Origin: Romboutsia ilealis
GTDB taxonomy: Bacteria > Bacillota > Clostridia > Peptostreptococcales > Peptostreptococcaceae
Direction: 5' to 3'
Assembly: GCF_900015215.1 (NCBI RefSeq)
Contig: NZ_LN555523.1
Location: 440,415-504,414, forward strand
DNA: 64,000 bases
Shown here: in pieces, positions 33,091 to 42,013 of the stretch
Layout of the letters: the number at the start of each line of letters is the position of its first letter
How positions within the stretch are numbered: the stretch's first letter is position 1
Program-made: the position numbers and the translations under genes
Notes under the pieces: generated by a model
What the model saw: the letters and a program-made list of their open reading frames with translations, nothing else
The model's database searches: none
Told to the model about the DNA's origin: nothing

Positions 33091-33777
33091 ATGGGAATTG
33101 ATAATATAGTTGATGAGTCTTTTATAATTAATCAAAAGAAGTTAAAGAAATTCGGAGATAAATGTAATAATGTAAAGATAGGTATAATGGGTGGAACCTT
33201 TGACCCCATACATTATGCGCATTTGGCTACGGCTGAATTTATAAGAGATAATTATAAATTAGATAAAATATTATTTATACCATCAGGAAATCCACCTCAT
33301 AAAAAAGGAAATATAACTAATAAAAATGATAGGTATAATATGGTGTTATTATCTACTATTAATAATGATGATTTTATAGTTTCTGATATAGAAATAAAAA
33401 GAGAAAAAAGTACTTATACAATAGATACATTAAAAGATTTAAAACAAAAATATAAAAATATAGAGATATATTTTATAACTGGATCAGATGCTATATGCGA
33501 CATAGAAACTTGGAAGGATGTTGAGGGGAATTTTAAACTAGCAAACTTTATAGCAGCAACAAGACCAGGAATAAGTCTATTAAAAGCTAATGAAAAAATA
33601 AAAGACCTAAAAGATAAGTATGATGCAAATATAGAAAGTGTGTATGTGCCATCTTTAGATATATCATCAACATATATAAGAGAACAATTAAATAAACATA
33701 AAACAATTAGATATTTAGTACCTGAATTAGTACAAGAATATATATACAACAAGAAATTATATAGTAGTGGAGAGTAA
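33091..33777 (+). CDS. nadD: Nicotinate-nucleotide adenylyltransferase with N-terminal extension
   Basis: NadD adenylates nicotinate mononucleotide in NAD synthesis. The nucleotidyltransferase motif GGTFDPIHYAHLATAE, the NPPHKK loop and the C-terminal ISSTYIRE signature are present. At 228 residues it is about 28 longer than usual, because the family normally begins near KIGIMGGTFDP. The extra N-terminal residues (MGIDNIVDESFIINQKKLKK and on) follow a good AAAGGAG-ATG, so the extension appears genuine. yqeK begins 3 bases after the stop, and rsfS follows, a conserved Gram-positive trio. Confidence 0.93.
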   Translation: MGIDNIVDESFIINQKKLKKFGDKCNNVKIGIMGGTFDPIHYAHLATAEFIRDNYKLDKILFIPSGNPPHKKGNITNKNDRYNMVLLSTINNDDFIVSDIEIKREKSTYTIDTLKDLKQKYKNIEIYFITGSDAICDIETWKDVEGNFKLANFIAATRPGISLLKANEKIKDLKDKYDANIESVYVPSLDISSTYIREQLNKHKTIRYLVPELVQEYIYNKKLYSSGE

Positions 33778-33780
33778 TAT

Positions 33781-34353
33781 ATGAATTTAGAATTAATTAA
33801 TAATAAGATAAAAGAAATGTTACCAGAAAAAAGATACAGACATTCATTAAATGTGGCAAATTGTGCAGTAAAGTTAAGTGAAATTTATGGATGTGATAAA
33901 GAAAAAGCTTATATAGCGGCAATAGCACATGACTGTGCGAAGTATTTAAACAAAGAAGAGGTAAAGCATTATGTAGATAAATATAAAATAGTTCTAGATG
34001 AATTAGAAAAAGATAATTTAGCTTTATCTCATAGTTTGATAGGGTCATATATAGCAAAATATGAATTTGGAATAAATGATAAAGATATAATAAATGCAAT
34101 AAAGTATCATACTACAGGTAAAGAAGATATGAATTTAATAGAAAAAATAATATATATTGCAGATTTAATAGAGGAAGATAGAGATTTTCCTGGAGTAGAA
34201 GTATTGAGAGATTTAGTTTATAATAAACAATTAGATAAAGCTTTACTTATTTCGTTTAATAATACGATAAAACTTGTAATAGATAACAATCAGTTAATAC
34301 ATAATAGAACAGTAAATGCAAGAAACTACCTTATAAAAAATAAAATTTTATAA
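33781..34353 (+). CDS. yqeK: YqeK-family HD-domain hydrolase
   Basis: A 190-residue HD-domain protein. Metal ligands are His21 (YRHSLNVANCA), His50-Asp51 (AHDCAKYL), and later ALSHSLIG and KYHTTG. Members of this family hydrolyse diadenosine tetraphosphate symmetrically to ADP; that activity is known for related Gram-positive proteins and inferred here. The gene is tightly packed after nadD, with GTGGAGAGTAAT before the ATG. The 118 bases downstream hold a -10-like TATAAT at 34427 before rsfS. Confidence 0.9.
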   Translation: MNLELINNKIKEMLPEKRYRHSLNVANCAVKLSEIYGCDKEKAYIAAIAHDCAKYLNKEEVKHYVDKYKIVLDELEKDNLALSHSLIGSYIAKYEFGINDKDIINAIKYHTTGKEDMNLIEKIIYIADLIEEDRDFPGVEVLRDLVYNKQLDKALLISFNNTIKLVIDNNQLIHNRTVNARNYLIKNKIL

Positions 34354-34471
34354 ATTTATAACATAAAAATAAATTTAATATATTATAACATAAAAATACA
34401 ATGGTTTATTTACATATTATTTATGGTATAATAATTAAATGTGTTTATAATCATGAAAGGAAGGAAATAAT

Positions 34472-34822
34472 ATGACAGTCGAAAATATTACAAAAGTTAT
34501 ATATGATGCAATAGATGATAAACTAGGGAAAGATATAGCAATATTAAACATAGGAGCTGTATCTAGCTTATGTGATTACTTTGTAATAGCTACAGCATCT
34601 TCTCAAAGACAAGTAAAAGCTATAGCTGATAATGTAGAAGATGAATTAACTAAGCTTGGTATAGAAGCCAGAGGTAAAGAAGGATATGATAGCCAAGTTT
34701 GGGTTTTACTTGATTACGGTGATGTTATGGTTCATATATTTAATGAAGAAAATAGAGATTTCTATAACTTAGAAAAACTATGGAAAGATGCTCCATATGT
34801 TGATGTTGACAACTTAGCTTAA
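34472..34822 (+). CDS. rsfS: Ribosomal silencing factor RsfS
   Basis: A 116-residue Iojap/RsfS protein that binds L14 on the 50S subunit and blocks subunit joining when nutrients are low. Conserved blocks are DIAILNIG, DYFVIATASSQRQVKAIADN, the GKEGYDSQVWVLLDYGD segment and VHIFNEENRDFYNLEKLW. AAGGAAGGAAA precedes the ATG. The gene follows nadD and yqeK in the usual order and is followed by the leuS T-box. Confidence 0.95.
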   Translation: MTVENITKVIYDAIDDKLGKDIAILNIGAVSSLCDYFVIATASSQRQVKAIADNVEDELTKLGIEARGKEGYDSQVWVLLDYGDVMVHIFNEENRDFYNLEKLWKDAPYVDVDNLA

Positions 34823-34861
34823 TGATGTTAACATTATAATTAAAATTTTAAATTATTAAAT

Positions 34862-35075
34862 AGACTAGAGTAGTAAAAGAATATATTTTTTCAGAGAGCT
34901 AGTGGTGCTGAGAACTAGTAAAATATATCTTTGAACTTGCTAGGCAAAATCTATTTAGCCGTAGTTGGCATAAAAACTATCTAAGAGAGCCTTATCTTTA
35001 GGCTAATTAGGGTGGTACCGCGAAGATAATCCTCGTCCCTAAACATTGCGTTTAGTGATTGAGGATTTTTTTATA
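34862..35075 (+). ncRNA. T-box riboswitch controlling leuS
   Basis: A complete T-box leader. Stem I includes CAGAGAGCTAG and GTGCTGAGAACTAG, and the specifier region AATATATCTTTGAAC carries CTT (34929-34931), a Leu codon directly before TGAAC. The invariant T-box AGGGTGGTACCGCG is at 35009-35022. The terminator hairpin follows: CCTCGTCCCTAAAC pairs with GTTTAGTGATTGAGG and ends in a T-run (to about 35073). Uncharged tRNA-Leu would stabilise the antiterminator and allow leuS transcription. Specifier assignment is by motif position. Confidence 0.93.
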
Positions 35076-35099
35076 TTATTAACTTAGGAGGAAATTTTG

Positions 35100-37520
35100 A
35101 TGAACGTTTATAAGCCAAATGAAATTGAGTCAAAGTGGCAAAAAACTTGGGAAAAAAATGAACAATATAAAACAGATACTAATGATAATACAAAGCCTAA
35201 GTATTATGCATTAGAAATGTTCCCTTATCCATCAGGAAAATTACATATGGGACATGTTAGAAACTACTCTATAGGTGATGTAGTTGCGAGATTTAAGAAA
35301 ATGCAAGGGTACAATGTTCTACATCCAATGGGATGGGATTCATTTGGACTTCCGGCAGAAAATGCGGCTATAAAGCATGGAATACATCCAGACAAATGGA
35401 CTATGGAAAATATAGCGGACATGAGAGAGCAATTAAAAACTTTAGGTCTTAGTTTTGACTGGGATAGAGAAATAGCTACATCTACACCAGAATACTATAA
35501 GTTCACTCAACAAATATTCTTAAAAATGTTAGAACATGGATTAGCATATAAGAAAAAATCTTTCGTAAACTGGTGTCCATCTTGTGAAACAGTTCTTGCT
35601 AATGAGCAAGTTGTACAAGGTGCATGTGAGAGATGTGACTCTGTAGTAGTAAAGAAAGACTTAGAACAATGGTATTTTAAAACTACTCATTTTGCAGAAG
35701 AATTATTACAAGATATAGATACTTTAGATGGATGGCCAGAAAAAGTTAAAACTATGCAAAGAAACTGGATAGGAAAAAGTACTGGTGCTGAAATAACTTT
35801 CGATATAGATGGAAGTGACAAATCTATAACTGTATTTACAACTAGACCAGATACTGTATATGGAGTTTCTTACATGGTTTTAGCTCCAGAGCATTCATTA
35901 GTTAAAGAACTAGTTGCTGGAACAGAATATGAAGAAGCAGTAGATGCATTTGTTCAAAAGATGCATACTATGACTGAAATAGAAAGAACTTCAAGTGATG
36001 TTGAAAAAGAAGGAATGTTCATAGGTAAATATGTTGTAAATCCATTAACAGGTAAAAAAGTTCCTTTATGGATAGCTAACTACGTACTTGTTGATTATGG
36101 AACAGGTGCAGTTATGGCAGTGCCAGCTCATGATGAAAGAGATGCTGATTTTGCAGCTAAATATAACTTAGAAGTAGTAACTGTAATAGATGAAGATAAT
36201 AAAATGATAAACTCAGCAGAATTTGATGGAATGGACGCTGATAAAGCATTTGATGCTATAATAGAAAAGATAGAAGAAATAGGAAGAGGAAAGAAAACAG
36301 TTAATTACAGATTAAGAGACTGGTTACTTTCTAGACAAAGATACTGGGGATGTCCAATACCTGTAGTATATTGTGATGAATGTGGTATAGTTCCAGAAAA
36401 GAAAGAAAACTTACCAATATTATTACCAACAGATGTAGAGTTTACAGGAAAGGGTGAATCACCACTTACAACATCAAAAACATTTATGAATACAACTTGT
36501 CCATGTTGTGGAAAACCAGCTAGAAGAGAAGCTGATACGATGGATACATTCGTAGATTCTTCTTGGTACTTCTTAAGATATATAGATCCTAAAAATACTG
36601 AAGAACCATTTAGCAAAGATGCAGTTAATAATTGGATGCCAGTTGACCAATATATAGGTGGAGTAGAGCATGCCATATTACATCTTCTTTATTCAAGATT
36701 CTTTGTAAAGGCATTTAATTCTATGGGAATGTTAGATTTTAAAGAGCCTTTTAAAAACTTATTAACTCAAGGTATGGTTTTAAAAGATGGTGCTAAGATG
36801 AGTAAGTCTAAAGGAAATGTCGTAGCTCCATCAGAAATAATAGCAGAATATGGAGTTGATACTGCTAGATTATTCGTATTATTTGCAGCACCACCAGAAA
36901 GAGACTTAGAATGGTCAGATCAAGGTGTTGAAGGATGTTTTAGATTCTTAAATAGAGTATATAGATTAGTAGATGAATTATCAGATATAGCTAAATCTAA
37001 TGTTGAGTCAAAAGAATTAACTAAAGAAGATAAAGCCATGAGATATACTATACATGCAACTTTAAAGAAAGTTACTGAAGATCTAAACGAAAAGTTCGGA
37101 TTTAATACTGCTATATCTGCGCTAATGGAACTAATAAATGAAATGTATAAATATAAAGAATTAGATTCTAGAAATGAAGCAGTTATAAAAGAAGGTATAG
37201 AAACTATAGTAACTATACTTGCTCCATTTGCACCTCATATAGGTGAAGAGTTATGGGCTATGATAGGTAAAGAAGGAAGTATATTTGATATATCTTGGCC
37301 AAAATATGATGAAACAGCTTTAGTTAAAGATGAAGTTGAAATAGTTGTTCAAATAAATGGAAAAGTAAGAGGAAAATTAAGTGTTGCTGCTAATATATCT
37401 AGAGAAGAAATGGAAAAGGTAGCAATGGAAGATGAAAAAATAAAAGCATTAGTTGAAGGAAAATCTATAGTTAAAGTAGTTGCAGTACCTAAGAAATTAG
37501 TTAATATAGTTGTTAAATAA
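35100..37520 (+). CDS. leuS: Leucyl-tRNA synthetase
   Basis: An 806-residue class I synthetase that charges tRNA-Leu. The HIGH motif appears as HMGH (residues 49-52, in [13 protein letters not shown]), and KMSKSKGNV lies near residue 578. Zinc-binding pairs CPSC/CERC and CDEC/CPCC are present, as is the editing domain ([19 protein letters not shown] with the conserved AVPAHDERD). ATG 35100 follows TTAGGAGG and matches the family start; a TTG one codon earlier is less likely. Expression is controlled by the upstream T-box. Confidence 0.98.
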   Translation: MNVYKPNEIESKWQKTWEKNEQYKTDTNDNTKPKYYALEMFPYPSGKLHMGHVRNYSIGDVVARFKKMQGYNVLHPMGWDSFGLPAENAAIKHGIHPDKWTMENIADMREQLKTLGLSFDWDREIATSTPEYYKFTQQIFLKMLEHGLAYKKKSFVNWCPSCETVLANEQVVQGACERCDSVVVKKDLEQWYFKTTHFAEELLQDIDTLDGWPEKVKTMQRNWIGKSTGAEITFDIDGSDKSITVFTTRPDTVYGVSYMVLAPEHSLVKELVAGTEYEEAVDAFVQKMHTMTEIERTSSDVEKEGMFIGKYVVNPLTGKKVPLWIANYVLVDYGTGAVMAVPAHDERDADFAAKYNLEVVTVIDEDNKMINSAEFDGMDADKAFDAIIEKIEEIGRGKKTVNYRLRDWLLSRQRYWGCPIPVVYCDECGIVPEKKENLPILLPTDVEFTGKGESPLTTSKTFMNTTCPCCGKPARREADTMDTFVDSSWYFLRYIDPKNTEEPFSKDAVNNWMPVDQYIGGVEHAILHLLYSRFFVKAFNSMGMLDFKEPFKNLLTQGMVLKDGAKMSKSKGNVVAPSEIIAEYGVDTARLFVLFAAPPERDLEWSDQGVEGCFRFLNRVYRLVDELSDIAKSNVESKELTKEDKAMRYTIHATLKKVTEDLNEKFGFNTAISALMELINEMYKYKELDSRNEAVIKEGIETIVTILAPFAPHIGEELWAMIGKEGSIFDISWPKYDETALVKDEVEIVVQINGKVRGKLSVAANISREEMEKVAMEDEKIKALVEGKSIVKVVAVPKKLVNIVVK

Positions 37521-37531
37521 TAAATTAAGTG

Positions 37532-37570
37532 AAAGCTCTTTACATGTTTATATATGTAAAGGGCTTTTTT
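37532..37570 (+). terminator. Terminator after leuS
   Basis: AAAGCTCTTTACAT pairs with ATGTAAAGGGCTTT (one mismatch), followed by six T. The repeat element at 37574 starts right after the T-run. Confidence 0.88.
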
Positions 37571-37573
37571 ACG

Positions 37574-37735
37574 CTTAAGGATATTATAATACTTAAAAAA
37601 TGTGGATAAATTCTGAATGTAAGTAATATCAACAAATTGGTTTTGAGCGTAAAAAAGATTTTGAGCAACGGACGAAGTCGTTGGCGACATGAGCAAAGCG
37701 AATTTTTTATTTTGAAAGTAAAATTAAAGTAAGTT
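37574..37735 (+). repeat. Dispersed intergenic repeat with conserved hairpin, copy A
   Basis: The first ~85 bases (CTTAAG..ATTATAATACTTAAAAAAT and on to TTTTGAGCGTAAAA) align without gaps to 61877-61960, with roughly one change in five bases. A hairpin follows at 37666-37683: CAAC pairs with GTTG, one bulged G, GAC pairs with GTC, and a GAA loop. The element ends with CGACATGAGCAAAGCGAA and a T-run. It lies between the leuS terminator and the dehydratase gene. No ORF is present. The remaining bases to 37840 are A-rich with nothing recognised. Confidence 0.65.
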
Positions 37736-37841
37736 GATAGAAAATTATAATTTTTCGAAAGAAAAAATATTTAAAAAATAAAAAATTAATGTTGATTTTT
37801 GTAAAAAAAAGTTATAAAATTAAATTGTTAATAAAGAAACA

Positions 37842-37855
37842 AAAAAACGTTTACG
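37842..37855. promoter_or_regulatory. Possible catabolite-responsive (cre-like) site before the threonine dehydratase gene
   Basis: AAAAAACGTTTACG, read on the - strand as CGTAAACGTTTTTT, matches the CcpA cre consensus core GNAANCGNT but not its first T. It sits just upstream of the ribosome site, where a bound repressor would block elongation. It is a single weak match only. Confidence 0.25.
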
Positions 37856-37868
37856 GGGAGTGTATAAA

Positions 37869-39086
37869 ATGATGAAGGTTACTTTACAAGACATAAAAGA
37901 TGCAAAAGAAACTATAAAGGATATAGTAAAGAAAACTGATATATTAGAAAGTGCAAAGCTTAGTGCTATGACTGGGGCAAATGTTTTCTATAAGTGTGAA
38001 AATCTTCAAAAAACAGGTTCTTTCAAAGTAAGAGGAGCTTGTAATAAAATAGCAAACTTAACTGATGAAGAGAAGGCAAACGGTGTTATAGCTTCAAGTG
38101 CTGGAAATCATGCACAAGGTGTTGCATTAGGTGCTCAAATGACAGGAATAAAGGCTACAATAGTAATGCCAGCTACTGCACCTTTAGCAAAGGTTACGGC
38201 AACTAAAGGATATGGAGCTGAAGTTGTATTAAATGGCTTAGTTTATGATGATGCTTACGCAAAAGCAGTTGAGTTACAAAAAGAAACTGGAGCAACTTTC
38301 TTACATCCATTTAATGATAAATATGTAATATCAGGACAAGGAACAATAGGTCTTGAAATACTTGAACAATTAGATGGAAAAGTTGATACTATACTTTGTC
38401 CAATAGGTGGAGGGGGAATAATAGCTGGTATAGCAGTAGCAGCTAAAGGGATAAATCCTAATATAAAAATAGTAGGTGTTCAAACTGCAAATATACCTTC
38501 AATGCATGAGTCTATGAAAAATGGTGAAGTTACAACAGCATTCAAATCTACTACAATAGCTGATGGTATAGCTGTTAAAACACCTGGTGATGTAACTTTT
38601 GAGATAATAAATGAATTAGTTGATGAAGTAATAGTAGTTGAGGAAGATGAAATAGCACAAGGTATGTTATTCTTAATGGAAAATCAAAAAGTTGTAGCTG
38701 AAGGAGCTGGTGCTGTAAGTACTGCTGCATTATTAAGTGGAAAATATGTACCTCAAAAAGGTGAGAATGTAGTTTGTGTAATATCTGGAGGAAATGTTGA
38801 TGTTAATACATTATACAGAGTTATAGGAACTGCTTTAACTAAAGAAGCTAGAAGATATGCATTTAACACAGTAATACAAGATAAGCCAGGTGGACTTGCT
38901 GAATTAACTAAAATAATAAGTGAACATGATGCTAACATATTAAACGCTAATTTAACAAGATCATCTATGGGTGGAGCAACAGGTACTCTTACGGCAGAAA
39001 TGGTACTTGAAACTTTAAACCAAGATCATATAGATAGATTAAAAGCTGACATATTGAAAGCTGAATTTGATATTGTAGAAGTGTAA
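37869..39086 (+). CDS. ilvA: Threonine ammonia-lyase (medium form, with ACT domain)
   Basis: A 405-residue PLP enzyme that deaminates threonine (and serine) to 2-oxobutyrate or pyruvate and ammonia via enamine intermediates. The PLP Lys is in KTGSFKVRGA (about residue 53), with the phosphate-binding loop CPIGGGGIIAG and the substrate segment SSAGNHAQG. A C-terminal ACT-type domain (about 330-405, from KPGGLAELTKIISEHDANIL) marks the medium form, possibly under allosteric control. I choose ATG 37869 (8 bases after GGGGAG) over GTG 37860. ridA and the serine dehydratase genes follow, suggesting catabolic amino-acid use rather than isoleucine synthesis. Confidence 0.92.
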   Translation: MMKVTLQDIKDAKETIKDIVKKTDILESAKLSAMTGANVFYKCENLQKTGSFKVRGACNKIANLTDEEKANGVIASSAGNHAQGVALGAQMTGIKATIVMPATAPLAKVTATKGYGAEVVLNGLVYDDAYAKAVELQKETGATFLHPFNDKYVISGQGTIGLEILEQLDGKVDTILCPIGGGGIIAGIAVAAKGINPNIKIVGVQTANIPSMHESMKNGEVTTAFKSTTIADGIAVKTPGDVTFEIINELVDEVIVVEEDEIAQGMLFLMENQKVVAEGAGAVSTAALLSGKYVPQKGENVVCVISGGNVDVNTLYRVIGTALTKEARRYAFNTVIQDKPGGLAELTKIISEHDANILNANLTRSSMGGATGTLTAEMVLETLNQDHIDRLKADILKAEFDIVEV

Positions 39087-39100
39087 TTTAAATAAAATAT

Positions 39101-39143
39101 AAATAAAAGTTAGCTTTAAATTATAAAGTTAACTTTTATTTAT
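39101..39143 (+). terminator. Terminator after threonine ammonia-lyase
   Basis: AAATAAAAGTTAGCTTT pairs with AAAGTTAACTTTTATTT around a 7-base loop. Confidence 0.7.
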
Positions 39144-39244
39144 GAGTAATAAAAAAATATATATACAATAAAACTTATATAATAGTATAATATAAAAGAA
39201 AATGTGTAATATACATATATATATATTCTAGGAGGAATTTTAAT

Positions 39245-39625
39245 ATGAAACATCAAGTAATACATACAGATAATGCACCTAAAGCTATAGGACCATATTC
39301 TCAAGCTGTTAAAGCTGGAAATATGTTATTTGTATCAGGACAAGTTCCATTTGTACCTGAAACTATGGAAATAGTAGAAGGAGATGTAAAAGCACAAACT
39401 GCTCAATCTTTAAAAAACGTTCAAGCTATATTAGCTGAAGCTGGGCTTGATTTTTCTCATGTAGTAAAATCTACAGTATTCATAAAAGATATGAATGAAT
39501 TTGCTCAAATAAATGAAGTATATGCTGAGTTCTTTGGTGAAAACAAACCAGCTAGAGCTTGTGTAGAAGTTGCAAGACTTCCAAAAGACGTTAAAGTTGA
39601 AATAGAAGTAATTGCTGTAATATAA
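39245..39625 (+). CDS. ridA: RidA-family enamine/imine deaminase
   Basis: A 126-residue RidA/YjgF protein that hydrolyses reactive 2-aminoacrylate and 2-aminocrotonate before they damage PLP enzymes. The family signature is intact: [20 protein letters not shown] near the N-terminus and the essential Arg in [16 protein letters not shown] near the C-terminus. The reactive enamines come from threonine and serine dehydratases, and both lie immediately beside ridA, so the context fits. CTAGGAGGAA precedes the ATG. The gene has its own terminator. Confidence 0.96.
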   Translation: MKHQVIHTDNAPKAIGPYSQAVKAGNMLFVSGQVPFVPETMEIVEGDVKAQTAQSLKNVQAILAEAGLDFSHVVKSTVFIKDMNEFAQINEVYAEFFGENKPARACVEVARLPKDVKVEIEVIAVI

Positions 39626-39635
39626 TTTATTTTAT

Positions 39636-39667
39636 AAAAATGACCAGTATACTACTGGTCATTTTTA
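39636..39667 (+). terminator. Terminator after ridA
   Basis: AAAATGACCAGTA and TACTGGTCATTTTT form a near-perfect stem with a T-run. Confidence 0.88.
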
Positions 39668-39964
39668 GTAAGATTTCAATATTTTCTTATTACAAATATA
39701 TAATAGTATTAAAGGAATACATTTCTACAAAAAATATTTAGATTTTAAGAAAATAAGATTCCATAAAGTCGAATTTTAGTATATAATAATAATACAAGAT
39801 AACTATATAAAAAAATTAAAATAAACTTTAATTAAACAATTTAAAATAGTTTTATCGACATATATTTATGTGTATATATTGTAATAATAAATAATACTTA
39901 AATAAATGTAATATTTAATTTTAAGTTCAATTCAATATACAACTAGATGAGGAGAGGTAATATA
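39668..39964. other. Intergenic region before the serine dehydratase operon
   Basis: Nearly 300 A/T-rich bases with no ORF and no recognised RNA or repeat. A TCGACA at 39854 could be a -35 box, but no -10 at correct spacing was found. Only the ribosome site GATGAGGAGAGG at the right end is clear. Confidence 0.5.
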
Positions 39965-40639
39965 ATGGCTAAAGATTATAGTGTATTTGATATAGTAGGT
40001 CCTAATATGATAGGTCCATCAAGTTCCCATACTGCAGGAGCTGCAAGACTTGGAAAGAGTGCTTCTAAAATAGCAGGAAAACCAGTAAAGGAAGTAAACT
40101 TCTTACTTCATGGATCATTTGCAGAAACTTATAAAGGTCATGGTACTGATAAAGCATTAGTCGGTGGTATATTAGGATTTAATCCAGATGATGCTAGAAT
40201 AAAGGATTCTTTTGAATTAGCAAAAGAACAAGGAGTTAAGTTTGAATTCATAAAAACTGACTTAGGAGAAAACGTTCATCCTAATACTGTTAAAATGGAA
40301 ATGATACTAGAAGATGGTTCAAAATCAAGCGTAATGGGTGCTTCTATAGGTGGAGGTAACATAAAGCTTACTGAAATGGATGGATTGGCACTTGACTTTA
40401 ATGGAGCGAGAAGTGCTATAGTAATAGAGATAAAAGATATACCAGGTGCAATAGCATTTATAACGGGATTACTTGGACATAATAATAAAAACATAGCAAC
40501 TATATCTACTAATAAACCAGAGAAGTCAGAATATACGTTCTTAACAATAGAAACAGATGATGAATTAGAGCCAAGTTTAATAGAACAATTAAAGAAATTT
40601 GAAGTAGTAGCTAAAGTAGTAGTTTTAGATAAATTCTAA
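39965..40639 (+). CDS. sdaAB: L-serine dehydratase, beta subunit
   Basis: The 224-residue beta chain of the iron-sulfur L-serine dehydratase, which converts serine to pyruvate and ammonia in Stickland-type anaerobes. It has the domain start VFDIVGPNMIGPSSSHTAGA, in which SSSHTAGA is the conserved substrate-side motif, the LLHGSFAETYKGHGTD segment and a C-terminal ACT domain (DIPGAIAFITGLLGHNNKNI). ATG 39965 lies 7 bases after GAGGAGAGG. The alpha subunit follows after 19 bases. Confidence 0.97.
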   Translation: MAKDYSVFDIVGPNMIGPSSSHTAGAARLGKSASKIAGKPVKEVNFLLHGSFAETYKGHGTDKALVGGILGFNPDDARIKDSFELAKEQGVKFEFIKTDLGENVHPNTVKMEMILEDGSKSSVMGASIGGGNIKLTEMDGLALDFNGARSAIVIEIKDIPGAIAFITGLLGHNNKNIATISTNKPEKSEYTFLTIETDDELEPSLIEQLKKFEVVAKVVVLDKF

Positions 40640-40658
40640 TAAGTGAGGAGAGACAAAA

Positions 40659-41540
40659 ATGAAATATAATTTCACAAGTGGAGCAGAGTTATTAGAAAAA
40701 TGTAAAGAATTAAATATGACTATACACGAGTTATGTGTAGAAAGAGAAGCAGAGCTTACTGGAATGTCGAAAGAAGAAGTAAGAGACAAAATGAGAGTAA
40801 GTTTAAATATAATGAAAAATGCTGTTGAAAAAGCAGTTCAAGAAGATATAAAATCTATGGGTGGTCTTATAGGTGGAGAAGCTAAGAAGTTAACTAACTT
40901 CAGAAATTCATCTGCAAAGACTGTTTGTGGAGAATTAATGAATAAAGCTATGGCGGCTGCAATGGGTACTATGGAAGTAAATGCTTCTATGGGACTTATA
41001 GTTGCTGCACCAACAGCTGGTTCTTGTGGTATACTTCCAGGAGCAATAGTTACAATAGGTAAAGAATATGATATAGATGATGAAACTATGATAGATGCAT
41101 TATTTACAGCATCAGCTATAGGAGTTATAATAACTAGAAATGCAACTGTTTCGGGTGCTGAAGGTGGATGTCAAGCTGAAACTGGAGCTGCTGCTGCAAT
41201 GGCATCAGCTGGGATAGTTGAAATGATGGGAGGAAGCCAAGAGCAAGCTGTACATGCTGCATCTCATTGTTTACAAAATGTTATGGGATTAGTATGTGAC
41301 CCAATAGCAGGTCTTGTTGAAGTACCTTGCCAAGGAAGAAATGCTATAGGTGTTGCAAATGCTTTAATATCAGCAGAATTATGTTTAGCTGGTATATTAA
41401 ACATAATACCATTTGATGAAACTGTAGCTGCTATGTATAAAGTAGGTAAGACTCTTCCAATGGAATTAAGAGAAACTGCATTAGGTGTAGTTGCTGCAAC
41501 TTGTACAGGATGTTCTTTAACTAATAAAATATTTGGATAA
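40659..41540 (+). CDS. sdaAA: L-serine dehydratase, alpha subunit ([4Fe-4S])
   Basis: The 293-residue catalytic alpha chain. Like aconitase, the enzyme uses a [4Fe-4S] cluster to activate serine, without PLP. Conserved Cys-containing blocks are APTAGSCGILPGA, SHCLQNVMGLVCDPIAGLVE with VPCQGRNA, and the final TCTGCSLTNKIFG. Cluster chemistry is oxygen-sensitive, which suits an anaerobe. GTGAGGAGAGA precedes the ATG. It forms a two-gene operon with sdaAB, and a strong terminator follows. Confidence 0.97.
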   Translation: MKYNFTSGAELLEKCKELNMTIHELCVEREAELTGMSKEEVRDKMRVSLNIMKNAVEKAVQEDIKSMGGLIGGEAKKLTNFRNSSAKTVCGELMNKAMAAAMGTMEVNASMGLIVAAPTAGSCGILPGAIVTIGKEYDIDDETMIDALFTASAIGVIITRNATVSGAEGGCQAETGAAAAMASAGIVEMMGGSQEQAVHAASHCLQNVMGLVCDPIAGLVEVPCQGRNAIGVANALISAELCLAGILNIIPFDETVAAMYKVGKTLPMELRETALGVVAATCTGCSLTNKIFG

Positions 41541-41548
41541 TGTTATAT

Positions 41549-41580
41549 AGCTGGTAATGATTCCATTACCAGCTTTTTTA
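41549..41580 (+). terminator. Terminator after sdaAA
   Basis: AGCTGGTAATG pairs perfectly with CATTACCAGCT around ATTC, then six T. Confidence 0.92.
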
Positions 41581-41967
41581 ATTATAAGTAAATTGTATTG
41601 ATTAAAAATCTATAGTAAATTTGTGAATTAAAGTAATATTAATATATTTATAAAAATGAAAAGAGTATTAGTGATAAGGTGATATCTTTGATGTTATTTT
41701 TTTATCAAAATTTATTATGATTCTTATAGATGAAAATATTTTTCTTGGATCAGTGATGATAATAGTAGCATTAATATTAATACCTATAGAGATAATTTTT
41801 TAATATAATAGACTTTGATAACTCTAAGGATGAATATTATAATAAGGAATAGGTTTAATGATTACATGAGTGATTGGAATATAGATTTAAATAAAAATTT
41901 CATGCTTGTATGTAGATATATTAAATCCGATAAATTACAATATTAAATATGAAAAGATTAGGGATTT
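41581..41967. other. Gene-poor region, possibly holding gene remnants
   Basis: This 390-base stretch has no long ORF. Short pieces look protein-like: a hydrophobic 28-codon frame at 41717-41803 (MILIDENIFLGSVMIIVALI and on) and a 26-codon frame near 41868 (MSDWNIDLNKNFMLVCRYIK and on). Neither has a convincing ribosome site. They may be debris of a decayed gene, but no family was recognised and chance frames are possible. Confidence 0.35.
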
Positions 41968-42013
41968 GAAAATATTAAAAGCTATTGATTAATCAATAGC
42001 TTTTAATATTTTC
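41968..42013. terminator. Terminator of dacF: perfect 46-base palindrome
   Basis: Two 23-base arms (core AAAAGCTATTGATT and its complement) pair perfectly with no spacer. The palindrome overlaps the dacF stop codon on the - strand. Confidence 0.85.

Noticed and set aside
34409-34432. Promoter TTTACA...TATAAT before rsfS
   Set aside because: The spacing is only 12 bases, too short for sigma-A.
39668-39964. Riboswitch upstream of the serine dehydratase operon
   Set aside because: The region is A/T-rich with no conserved riboswitch core or terminator hairpin before the gene.
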